Part shown: positions 52,213 to 59,681 of the stretch, in pieces
Layout of the letters: the number at the start of each line of letters is the position of its first letter
Numbering within the stretch: position 1 is the first letter of the stretch
Program-made: the position numbers and the translations under genes
From: Anaerohalosphaeraceae bacterium
GTDB taxonomy: Bacteria > Planctomycetota > Phycisphaerae > Sedimentisphaerales > Anaerohalosphaeraceae
NCBI GenBank assembly: GCA_035378985.1
Contig: DAOSUR010000010.1
Location: 1 to 64,000 of the forward strand
Reading direction: 5' to 3'
Length of the DNA stretch: 64,000 bases
Notes under the pieces: model-generated
What the model saw: the letters and a program-made list of their open reading frames with translations, nothing else
Told to the model about the DNA's origin: nothing
Databases searched by the model: none

Positions 52213-52779
52213 CTATTTTCGAAAGAGTTGAATGAGGGCTTCGAGGATTTCCGCCGGTTCGGCCATCCGCCCGATGCCTTCGGTGCCGCAGGCAAGCCGG
52301 CCGGCGGCGGGCCCGACAAAGCGGATATTTCGGGCTGTGAGGGTCTGGATGTTCTGCCGGGTAGCCGGATTCGTCCACATCCGGGTGTTCATTGCCGGCG
52401 CCATCAGAATCGGCTTTTCCCAGCAGACGCAAAGGGTTGTGCTCAGCAGGTCGTCGCAAATCCCCGCGGCCGTCTTGGCCAGAATGTCGGCCGTGGCGGG
52501 TGCTACAACCAGCGCATCCGCCCAGTCGGCCGTCTGGACATGTCCGATCTGAAACTCCTCCGGTGCCGACCACAGGTCGATATAAACCGGCTGGCCGGTG
52601 AGGGCCTCGAACGTCTTGGCCCCAATCAGTTTCTGGGCGGCCTCCGTGAGAATCGTTCGGACCGCCGCGCCGGCGGAGGTCAGTTTGCTGGCCAAATCCG
52701 CCGCCTTGTAGGCCGCAATTCCGCCCGCCACGCCGAGAACGATTTTCTTATTCGCCAGAATGCTCAGGTCCACTGCCAT
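52213..52779 (-). CDS. coaC: Phosphopantothenoylcysteine decarboxylase-type flavoprotein (stand-alone CoaC)
   Basis: A 188-residue FMN-binding HFCD flavoprotein catalysing decarboxylation of phosphopantothenoylcysteine in coenzyme A synthesis. KIVLGVAGGIAAYKAADLAS, APATADILAK, the APAMNTRMW substrate loop and the GRLACGTEGIGRM flap cysteine are all present. Most bacteria have it fused to CoaB (CoaBC, about 400 residues); here the protein ends after the decarboxylase half and no coaB follows, so the synthase must be elsewhere. It is 11 bases after rpoZ in the gmk-rpoZ-coaC order, the usual position of coaBC. Confidence 0.9.
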   Translation of the reverse strand: MAVDLSILANKKIVLGVAGGIAAYKAADLASKLTSAGAAVRTILTEAAQKLIGAKTFEALTGQPVYIDLWSAPEEFQIGHVQTADWADALVVAPATADILAKTAAGICDDLLSTTLCVCWEKPILMAPAMNTRMWTNPATRQNIQTLTARNIRFVGPAAGRLACGTEGIGRMAEPAEILEALIQLFRK

Positions 52780-52790
52780 TGAAGGAATTC

Positions 52791-53021
52791 CTAAAAGGGC
52801 TCCTTCTTGGGCTTTTCCGCCGGGGTGCCGTAGTCCGGAGCGATTTTGTCCTGTTTAATCTCTTCAATGACGATTTCCATCGGCGTCATTCCTTCGGTGT
52901 TTTCAATCAAAGGCCGCCCGCCTTCCATCATTTCCAGCAGACGCTTCTGGATAATCGCCGACAATTTAAACCGTCCGCCGACCTTTTTGATAATGGCTGT
53001 GTCTTTGAGTTCTTCAATCAT
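52791..53021 (-). CDS. rpoZ: RNA polymerase omega subunit
   Basis: A 76-residue omega subunit that helps assemble and stabilise RNA polymerase. The conserved RFKLSAIIQKRLLEMMEGGR and TPMEIVIEEIKQDKI helices fit the RpoZ family. It lies three bases after gmk and before coaC, the common order. Its small size is normal. Confidence 0.9.
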   Translation of the reverse strand: MIEELKDTAIIKKVGGRFKLSAIIQKRLLEMMEGGRPLIENTEGMTPMEIVIEEIKQDKIAPDYGTPAEKPKKEPF

Positions 53022-53024
53022 CGT

Positions 53025-53615
53025 TTATTCTCCTGCTTTTTTCGTTTCATTTTGGATGATTTGTATCACCTCTTCGATGGCCTTGTTCAGGTCATCGTTG
53101 ACAACACGGTATTTGTACTCCCTGGCCGCCGCCGCAATTTCCTCCTGAGCCCGCTGGAGCCGTTTGAGCCGGGCCTGTTCATCCTCGCCCCGGTTGCGGG
53201 CGTTCAGCCGCTTGGCCAGGTCCTCCAGCCGCGGCGGCAGGATGAAAATTGTAATCGCATCCGGAAAATGCCGGACAACCTGCCGGGCACCGTCCACGTC
53301 GATTTCGAGCAGGGCGATGCGCCCGGCCGCCAGCGCCTCCTCCACGGGCCGGCGCGGCGTGCCGTAATAATTCCCGAATACGCACGCATGCTCGAGAAGT
53401 TCATTGTTGGCCAGGGCCCGCTCAAACTCTTCTTTCGAGACAAAATGATAATCCACACCGTCTTTTTCGCCGGCCCCGATAGTCCGCGTAGTCAGCGACA
53501 CGCTGAAGTAGGCCCCCAGCCGCCGGATGATTTCCCGGCTGATGGAGGTCTTTCCGACGCCGGACGGCCCGGACAAAATCACCAGCTTGCCTTTTTTATT
53601 GGAAGCGTTCGTCAT
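53025..53615 (-). CDS. gmk: Guanylate kinase
   Basis: Phosphorylates GMP to GDP. The protein from 53615 is 196 residues. P-loop LSGPSGVGKTSISREI, the nucleotide-binding SVSLTTRTIGAGEKDGVDYH and the GTPRRPVEEALAAGRIALLE lid segment are typical. The ATG at 53615 is preferred; the alternative TTG at 53639 would overlap the upstream gene. It is downstream of yicC on the same strand. Confidence 0.95.
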   Translation of the reverse strand: MTNASNKKGKLVILSGPSGVGKTSISREIIRRLGAYFSVSLTTRTIGAGEKDGVDYHFVSKEEFERALANNELLEHACVFGNYYGTPRRPVEEALAAGRIALLEIDVDGARQVVRHFPDAITIFILPPRLEDLAKRLNARNRGEDEQARLKRLQRAQEEIAAAAREYKYRVVNDDLNKAIEEVIQIIQNETKKAGE

Positions 53616-53631
53616 GACGGCACGTTCCGGT

Positions 53632-54516
53632 CTATTCAATGTTCTGCACCTGTTCCTTGATGCGGTCCACGGCGCATTTGATGTCGATTACCCACTGAGC
53701 AATCAGGGCGTCCGAGGCCTTGCTGGCGATGGTGTTGGCCTCACGCAGCAGTTCCTGTGCGATAAAATCCAGCCGGCGTCCGGCCGGCTCATCCCCCTCC
53801 AGGCATGCCTCAAAATGGTTCAGATGCGTTTCGAGGCGTATCAATTCCTCCGAGATATCCGACCGCTCCGCAAAGATGGCCACCTCGCGGGCCAGCAGGG
53901 CCTGGTCCATCTCCAGCTGGGCCTGAGCCAGAAGGTCCGCCGCCCGTTTGCGAAGCCGCTGGTGGTATTCTTCCACCACGGCGTCCTTGCGCTGCCGAAT
54001 CAGGGCCAGTTTTTCCCGGATGACCGCACAGTTGGCCCGCAGGTCCTCCGCCAGCAGCTTGCCTTCCTCCAGCCGCGTTTCTTTGAGCCGTTCAAAGGCC
54101 TGCCGGGTCAACTCCAGCACCGTCTGACGGATTTTCTCGAGCGTTTCCAAATCCGGTGTGCTCGGCTGAACAATCCCGGGCAGCGTCAGCAGAGAAGCCA
54201 AATCGACCCGAAAGGGGCCGCTGTCGCGGCCGAGAAGGGCCGTCAGCCGCTCCATATAGGTCCGCAGGGCCTGTTCATCGATGTCAATCAGGGCCTGGCC
54301 GCTGACGTTTTTCATCCGCAGTGAATAGTTGATGCTGCCCCGATGAAAATGCTCTCGATGCAGTTTGTCCAGGTCGTCTTCGAGAAAAGCGGCGATATCC
54401 GGCAGTCTCAACTGTGTTTTGAGATAGCGGTTATTCAGAGAGCGGATTTCGACGGTATAGAGCACGCCGTCCACTTCCGCCGCCGCCTGTCCGAACCCTG
54501 TCATACTGCTGACCAT
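53632..54516 (-). CDS. yicC: YicC family endoribonuclease
   Basis: A 294-residue protein of the YicC/YloC family, an endoribonuclease that can degrade small regulatory RNA. MVSSMTGFGQAAAEVDGVLY, EIRSLNNRYLKTQLRLPD and the C-terminal DFIAQELLREANTIASKASD are conserved. The ATG at 54516 has AAGGAAG eight bases upstream. It sits between secG and gmk, the usual arrangement. Confidence 0.93.
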   Translation of the reverse strand: MVSSMTGFGQAAAEVDGVLYTVEIRSLNNRYLKTQLRLPDIAAFLEDDLDKLHREHFHRGSINYSLRMKNVSGQALIDIDEQALRTYMERLTALLGRDSGPFRVDLASLLTLPGIVQPSTPDLETLEKIRQTVLELTRQAFERLKETRLEEGKLLAEDLRANCAVIREKLALIRQRKDAVVEEYHQRLRKRAADLLAQAQLEMDQALLAREVAIFAERSDISEELIRLETHLNHFEACLEGDEPAGRRLDFIAQELLREANTIASKASDALIAQWVIDIKCAVDRIKEQVQNIE

Positions 54517-54540
54517 GGCCGTATCTTCCTTGCAATCCAA

Positions 54541-54999
54541 TTACGGATTTTGGGCAGGAGGAGTTTGCGAAGACGGCTGGGCCGCTTGGGGTGCAGCCGG
54601 TGCCGCCGGAGCCGGTGTCTCGGCCGTCGGTGCGGCTGGTGCGGCCGGCTGTTCGGAAGTGGCCGGCGCTTCTGCAGCCGGTGTTTCCGGGCCGCTGCTC
54701 GGTGCGGAAGAAGCCGGCGGTACCGAAGGCTGCTCGCGGACTTGGCTCTTGAGTGTTTTGTCGAGCAGTACGCCCAGCACCAGAAACAGCGAAACCAGGC
54801 CGATAGTAATCCACGTCAGAACATCACCGGTCTTCGAACCGAGCAGACTGGAAGCCCCCATCCCGCCGAACATCGCACCCAGTCCTCCGCCTTTGCCTTT
54901 CTGAATCAGAATAATCAGAATCAGCAGGATAGCGGTCAGAATAAACAGCACCATCAGGACGTTCATCAGAAACGACATCATTGCAAGCGTCATGACCAT
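54541..54999 (-). CDS. secG: Preprotein translocase subunit SecG
   Basis: A 152-residue subunit of the SecYEG channel. Two membrane helices (about 9-33 and 59-80) flank the SecG loop QKGKGGGLGAMFGGMGASSL. After helix 2 is an unusually long Pro/Ala/Thr-rich tail (about 90-152) that is low complexity and probably disordered; SecG is normally about 75-110 residues. It lies 24 bases upstream of yicC. Confidence 0.93.
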   Translation of the reverse strand: MVMTLAMMSFLMNVLMVLFILTAILLILIILIQKGKGGGLGAMFGGMGASSLLGSKTGDVLTWITIGLVSLFLVLGVLLDKTLKSQVREQPSVPPASSAPSSGPETPAAEAPATSEQPAAPAAPTAETPAPAAPAAPQAAQPSSQTPPAQNP

Positions 55000-55022
55000 A
55001 CGTTGAGTTCCTTTTGTAAAAG

Positions 55023-55790
55023 TTATTTTTTGAGAGCGGCGGCGGTTTTTACCATCGCCGCAAAATCTTCCACTTTCAGGCTGGCCCCCCCGACCAGCAG
55101 GCCGTCCACATCCGGCTGGGCAAGCAGTTCAGCGGTGTTGGCCGGTTTGGCGGACCCGCCGTACTGAATGGTCATTTTTTCCGCCAGTTCCGCCCCGTAG
55201 GTTTCCTTCAATTGACGGCGGATGCGTTCGTGGACCTCCTGAGCCTGCTGGGGTGTAGCATTGCGGCCGGTGCCGATGGCCCAGACCGGTTCATAGGCAA
55301 TCGTGATCGTTTTGACCTGTTCGGCGGAGAGTCCTTCCAAACCTTTTCGAATCTGCTGTTCGACCACATCGAACGTTTTGCCGTTGTCTCGTTCTTCGAG
55401 CAGTTCACCCACGCAGAAAATCGGTTTCAGACCCGCGGTGACCGCGGCCTTGATTTTCAGGTTAATCAGCCGGTCGCTTTCTCCGAGAATGTGCCGGCGT
55501 TCGGAATGGCCGATGATGACGTATGTGCAGCCGCAGTCCTTGAGCATCTCGCAGCTGATTTCACCGGTGAAAGCCCCATTGCCTTCGTAATAGACATCCT
55601 GAGCCCCCAGTTCGATCTGGGAAGCGCTCAGGGCCGCCGCCACCGACTGCAGATAGATAAACGGAGGGCAGACAGCAATGCGGACATTCTGAATCGGCGC
55701 CAGTTCACGAACCAGGCCAGCCGCCAGATTCACGGACGTAGCACTGTTTGTGTTCATCTTCCAGTTCCCGGCCAGGAACAAGGTTCTCAT
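55023..55790 (-). CDS. tpiA: Triosephosphate isomerase
   Basis: Glycolytic isomerase of dihydroxyacetone phosphate and glyceraldehyde-3-phosphate. The 255-residue product opens MRTLFLAGNWKMNT, has the catalytic histidine in YVIIGHSERR, glutamate in IAYEPVWAIGTG and the C-terminal QYGGSAKPAN and GLLVGGASL. The ATG at 55790 follows AGGAG by six bases; the reading from 55931 is rejected. It starts 46 bases after the pheA stop. Confidence 0.97.
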   Translation of the reverse strand: MRTLFLAGNWKMNTNSATSVNLAAGLVRELAPIQNVRIAVCPPFIYLQSVAAALSASQIELGAQDVYYEGNGAFTGEISCEMLKDCGCTYVIIGHSERRHILGESDRLINLKIKAAVTAGLKPIFCVGELLEERDNGKTFDVVEQQIRKGLEGLSAEQVKTITIAYEPVWAIGTGRNATPQQAQEVHERIRRQLKETYGAELAEKMTIQYGGSAKPANTAELLAQPDVDGLLVGGASLKVEDFAAMVKTAAALKK

Positions 55791-55836
55791 AGGGGTCTCC
55801 TGTTTTTGTTTTCCGTTCTCATTTCTTTCAACTGGG

Positions 55837-56907
55837 CTACAGAACAACGGTGTTGCGCGGAAAACTGCCCAGTACCGACAGCTGCAGGCAATGCTTTTTG
55901 GCCTCCTCGAGCGCCTTGCGGACATTTTCATCCTGCCGGTGTCCGAGGAAGTCCACGAAAAAGTAATATTCCCACTCGCGTTTTTTGTTGGGCCGCGAGC
56001 CGATATTGGTCATATTAATATTGTATTCCTTGAAAACGTTCAGCACATCCACGAGTGCTCCGGTTCGGTGGGCCGTGCTGAACAGAATGATGGTCTTGTC
56101 ATCGCCCGTCGGCTGGGCATCCTGCTTGCCGATAATCAAAAACCGCGTGACATTGCTGGCGATGTCCTCAATATCCTCGCAGAGGATTTTCAGCCCGTAT
56201 ATTTCCGCGGCGATGGCCGAGGCAATGGCAGCGGCTCCGGGTTCTTCGGCAGCCAGCTGGGCGGCTCTGGAGGAAGAGGCCACGGGAATCGTCTGGGCAT
56301 CCTTGAAAGTAGCGGCCAGCCAGTTGCGGCACTGAGCAAAAACCTCCGGCTGGGAATAGATTTTGGTAATCTGGGCCATCGGGCAGTTCGCCATTAAATT
56401 ATGGTGAATTGCCATATGCACTTCTGCACAGACCATCACGTCTGTTTCAATGAAGGCATCGAGCGATTCCCGAACCCCGCCGCCGGCGGAATTTTCAATC
56501 GGTACGATTCCGAACTGACAGTGCCCCTTGCTGACCTCTTCGAAGATAGCGCGAATGTCGGCCAGGGCTTCATAATCGACGCTCTGGCCGAACTTTAAGA
56601 TGGCGGCGTTGTGGCTGAAGCTGCCCTTGGGCCCCAGAAAGCCGATTCGAAGCGGCTGTTCCAGACAGAATGAGCCGCTCATGATTTCCCGCCAGACCGC
56701 AAACAGGGCTTTGTTGGGAAGGGGGCCTTTGTTCAGTGCCGCGATTTTGTCCAGTACCTCTTTTTCCCGATGCGGTACGTAAACCGGGTCATTTCGGCCC
56801 TTTTTGAGCTTGCCGATTTCGACGGCGATTTGTGCGCGCTGATTGATTAACTCGACGAGTTTTTCGTCGATTGCATCAATCTGCTTTCTTAATTCCTCTA
56901 ACGTCAT
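55837..56907 (-). CDS. pheA: Bifunctional chorismate mutase / prephenate dehydratase
   Basis: Two steps of phenylalanine synthesis: chorismate to prephenate to phenylpyruvate. The protein (356 residues) has an AroQ mutase domain (about 1-85; LEELRKQIDAIDEKLVELIN), prephenate dehydratase (about 90-265; GFLGPKGSFSHNAA, IVPIENSAGGGVRESLD, SNVTRFLIIG) and an ACT regulatory domain (about 280-350; GALVDVLNVFKEYNINMTNI, GSRPNKKREWEYYFFVDF). The order is normal. The start is ATG 56907, or GTG 56919, which adds four residues; neither has a strong ribosome site. Confidence 0.95.
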   Translation of the reverse strand: MTLEELRKQIDAIDEKLVELINQRAQIAVEIGKLKKGRNDPVYVPHREKEVLDKIAALNKGPLPNKALFAVWREIMSGSFCLEQPLRIGFLGPKGSFSHNAAILKFGQSVDYEALADIRAIFEEVSKGHCQFGIVPIENSAGGGVRESLDAFIETDVMVCAEVHMAIHHNLMANCPMAQITKIYSQPEVFAQCRNWLAATFKDAQTIPVASSSRAAQLAAEEPGAAAIASAIAAEIYGLKILCEDIEDIASNVTRFLIIGKQDAQPTGDDKTIILFSTAHRTGALVDVLNVFKEYNINMTNIGSRPNKKREWEYYFFVDFLGHRQDENVRKALEEAKKHCLQLSVLGSFPRNTVVL

Positions 56908-57045
56908 CGCCCCAATCACCGCTTTTATCGGATAAAGACAGAAAATCTCCCTTTAACAGGAAACGAAAATATTTATCATATTTCAGGTCGTCCGTCAACG
57001 GCTTTTCCTGTCGGGACAAGGAAAGATTGCCTAAAAGCGGTTAAT

Positions 57046-57561
57046 ATGGCTCTATATTATTCGTTATTCAAAACGCGCTGGGGTTGGTTTGGGGTTTTGG
57101 GGGACGAAAATACTCTCTTTCGTACCTCCCTGCCTTTAAGGAACCGGCGAAGCGCTTTCGCATCTTTGCTGAGCGGAGTGGATGCGAAACACGAACCCAA
57201 TTATAGGAAAGATATCCAAAAGGCTATACAGGAGTATTTCGAGGGTAAATATATTGATTTCGTCTGGGTGCCGGTTTGTCTGGGGGGGTTGACTGATTTT
57301 CAAAAAAGGGTTCTTTGGGTCTTAAAGAGTATAGCGTATGGAAAAACAATTACTTACAGCTCCCTCGCTGCTCAATCGGGTTTTGCGAAAGCATCTCGAG
57401 CGGTAGGCCGAGTGCTCGCGGCGAATCCATTGCCGCTGATTATTCCTTGTCATCGAGTCGTTTGTTCAGACGGCAAACTGGGCGGTTTTTCCGCCGAAGG
57501 AGGAGTTGAGATGAAAAGAAGACTCCTTCGTTTGGAAAATCCTTTCTGCCCGGCATATTGA
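57046..57561 (+). CDS. ogt: Methylated-DNA-protein-cysteine methyltransferase
   Basis: Suicide repair protein removing alkyl groups from O6-alkylguanine. In 171 residues it has the N-terminal ribonuclease-H-like half and the C-terminal DNA-binding half with FQKRVLWVLKSIAYGKTITY, the arginine finger region SRAVGRVLAANPLPLIIPCH with the active cysteine in PCHRVV, and LGGFSAEGGVEMKRRLLRLE. No AraC (Ada) domain. It is divergent from pheA. Confidence 0.93.
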   Translation: MALYYSLFKTRWGWFGVLGDENTLFRTSLPLRNRRSAFASLLSGVDAKHEPNYRKDIQKAIQEYFEGKYIDFVWVPVCLGGLTDFQKRVLWVLKSIAYGKTITYSSLAAQSGFAKASRAVGRVLAANPLPLIIPCHRVVCSDGKLGGFSAEGGVEMKRRLLRLENPFCPAY

Positions 57562-57697
57562 GCTGTTGCCTGACGGAACCCCGATGAACCACCTGTGGTT
57601 TGCAAAAAGATTCTTTTTAGAGCAGCTCAGGGCGGTTCTCCTTGCTTTTTTTTCAGAGAACTTGTATAGAGTGAGAAACTCTTCAGGAAAAGCTTGA

Positions 57698-58327
57698 ATG
57701 GATGCGGCCATAGAGAAAGAAAAAACGGAACACGCAGCGGGCAGTGCTGTTTATATGCGGGTTCGCAAGGTCAATGAAGCGGGCTATGAGGCGGCTTTGC
57801 TGGGGCTGTCGCACAACAAAAAGCAGTGCCCGGAGAAGATGGAGGCCGTCGCCCGCCGGCTGGCCGACAAAGACGGCGGCCACAACAAGTTCCTCGAGAG
57901 CATTATCGTCTGGCTGGATGTCCGCGCGCCCCGCTACTGGTGGCAGGAGGCCGACACGTTCCGGCTTTCCACCAAGCAGTCCGAAAGCACGATGCACACG
58001 CTCAGCGGGGAGCTGCTGGCAGTCAATCTGGACGATGCGGACTCCGTTGCCGCCTTTTTGGAGGCCAATTTTGAGCCGGACAGCTGTTCGCTGGAGACGC
58101 TGCGGGCGATCCATCAGGCCGCCGCACAGCAGGATATTGTGGGCGTCAAAAAACGCCTCCCAGAGGGATTCCTTCAGACCCGGCTGTGGTGTATGAGCTA
58201 TCGGACACTTCGCAATATCATCCTCCAGCGCCGCACACACCGCTTGCCCCACTGGCGGGAATTCATCCGCCAGACCCTCGAGCAGGTCGAGCATCCGGAG
58301 TTGCTGCCGGGCCTGATAAGCGAATAA
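57698..58327 (+). CDS. Phage-type ThyX-like protein, function unknown
   Basis: A 209-residue soluble protein. It contains KDGGHNKFLESIIVWLDVRA followed by PRYWWQEADTFRLSTKQSES, then TMHTLSGELL. This resembles a family of phage-encoded proteins I associate with the flavin-dependent thymidylate synthase (ThyX) fold, but the ThyX signature RHRxxSxNExSxRY is not seen, so thymidylate synthesis should not be assumed. No signal or membrane segment. The 3' end overlaps the convergent sulfite reductase gene by 65 bases. Family assignment is tentative. Confidence 0.55.
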   Translation: MDAAIEKEKTEHAAGSAVYMRVRKVNEAGYEAALLGLSHNKKQCPEKMEAVARRLADKDGGHNKFLESIIVWLDVRAPRYWWQEADTFRLSTKQSESTMHTLSGELLAVNLDDADSVAAFLEANFEPDSCSLETLRAIHQAAAQQDIVGVKKRLPEGFLQTRLWCMSYRTLRNIILQRRTHRLPHWREFIRQTLEQVEHPELLPGLISE

Positions 58328-59654
58328 CCCGTTCGCTGGTCTGCGTCTGTTCCAGATAGTTTCGGAGCCAGGATTCAATCTGGTCCGACGGAACAGTTTC
58401 CGTCTTCTGCCCCAGCAGTGAAGATTGCCCCTGTCCGCCGTTCAGATACACATCGAAGCACTCCTGCTGCCAGCCGTTCAGGGTCTTTCGCCGTCCAATC
58501 AGCCCGATGTCGGCCGCGGCGCTTTGGGCACAGCCGTTCGGACAGCCGGAGACGGCGACCTGCCGTCTGGCGGAACGAAGGACCGCTGTCTGCTGGATTT
58601 GTATTCCGATTTTTTTGGCATCCGCCAAGGCTCTCGGGCAGCTGTCCGCTCCGGGGCAGGCAACCACGCACGGCAGGTCCGCAAATGGTTTCAGGGAAGC
58701 GGGGAGCGGAAATGGGACGTCCCCATATAATTCCTGGCTGTGAGAGAGAGTAATCCGCAGAACGGCTCCCGCCGATTGAGCGGCTCGAGCCAGTTCCAGC
58801 GCCGCCCGGGCCGGCAAATCGCCTCTGGGCGGCTGGAGGGTATAAAGCCGCCGGTATCCGCTGCGTCCGCGCGGCAGCGGCATGGACGGCCAGCTCTGCC
58901 GACGGAAAAGCGTCTGGAATCGCCGGTCCAGTTCCTTTCGAAACGGCTCATCTCCCAACCGCTCCCGAACGTGCCGCAGCCGTGCCCGGGAACGGTTGTT
59001 CCGCTCGCCCAATTCGATAAACATCTCCAGAGCCGCCGCCGCCAGCGGCAGAACCGCTTCCGCAGGCACCTGTTCATATAGGTCCATGCCGGTCCGGGGT
59101 ATCGGCCCCAGGGAGCCGGCTCCGATGACCCGAAAGGTCCCGTCCGGCTGAACAAGAAATCCCAAATCGCTGAGGTAGGGCGCCCCTCGATTGTCGCACA
59201 GCCCGCACAAACTGATTTTGAACTTTCGCGGCAGCATCCGACCGGCCGTCTGTTCATTCAGCCCCTGATGAAGCAGCCGGGCCGCCGGCAGCAGGTCAAA
59301 ATCGTCCGGATGCAGGTCGCAGCCCGGCGAAACGGTAATATTTCGAATCGAGTCGCCGCAGGCCCCATAGGGGCACAGACCCGCCCGGTCCAGTTCCTCA
59401 TACAGGGCAGGCACATCGGTCTGGCGGACATTGTGCAGCTCAATATCCTGCCGGATTGTCAGATGCAGCGGCGTATCCGGCGTAAACCGCTCCGCCAGTT
59501 CGGCAACCGCCCGCCACTGCTGCCAGGTGATTCGGCCGCCTAAAATCGGGAGTCGCTGCATCCAGAGCCCCTCCTGCTTTTGCGGGTAGGTGCCCCAAAG
59601 ACGCTGGGGTTCCTGCGGCAAACGGTTGTTCTCCTGTGAATACGGCTGTCCCAT
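58263..59654 (-). CDS. Nitrite/sulfite reductase hemoprotein (siroheme, 4Fe-4S)
   Basis: Reduces sulfite to sulfide (or nitrite to ammonia) with siroheme and a 4Fe-4S cluster. The 463-residue protein carries both halves of the ferredoxin-like domain, an internal CDLHPDD / CGLCDNRGAP region and the C-terminal cluster ligands ACPGADSC and GCPNGC. It is a little short for the family. Being last in the cys operon, after cysNC, points to assimilatory sulfite reduction; no electron-donor subunit is adjacent. The ATG at 59654 follows AAGGAA by seven bases. The C-terminus lies in the overlap with the ThyX-like gene. Confidence 0.88.
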   Translation of the reverse strand: MGQPYSQENNRLPQEPQRLWGTYPQKQEGLWMQRLPILGGRITWQQWRAVAELAERFTPDTPLHLTIRQDIELHNVRQTDVPALYEELDRAGLCPYGACGDSIRNITVSPGCDLHPDDFDLLPAARLLHQGLNEQTAGRMLPRKFKISLCGLCDNRGAPYLSDLGFLVQPDGTFRVIGAGSLGPIPRTGMDLYEQVPAEAVLPLAAAALEMFIELGERNNRSRARLRHVRERLGDEPFRKELDRRFQTLFRRQSWPSMPLPRGRSGYRRLYTLQPPRGDLPARAALELARAAQSAGAVLRITLSHSQELYGDVPFPLPASLKPFADLPCVVACPGADSCPRALADAKKIGIQIQQTAVLRSARRQVAVSGCPNGCAQSAAADIGLIGRRKTLNGWQQECFDVYLNGGQGQSSLLGQKTETVPSDQIESWLRNYLEQTQTSERVIRLSGPAATPDARPARGSGG

Positions 59655-59681
59655 CGACGCATTCCTTTTCCGACACACTCT

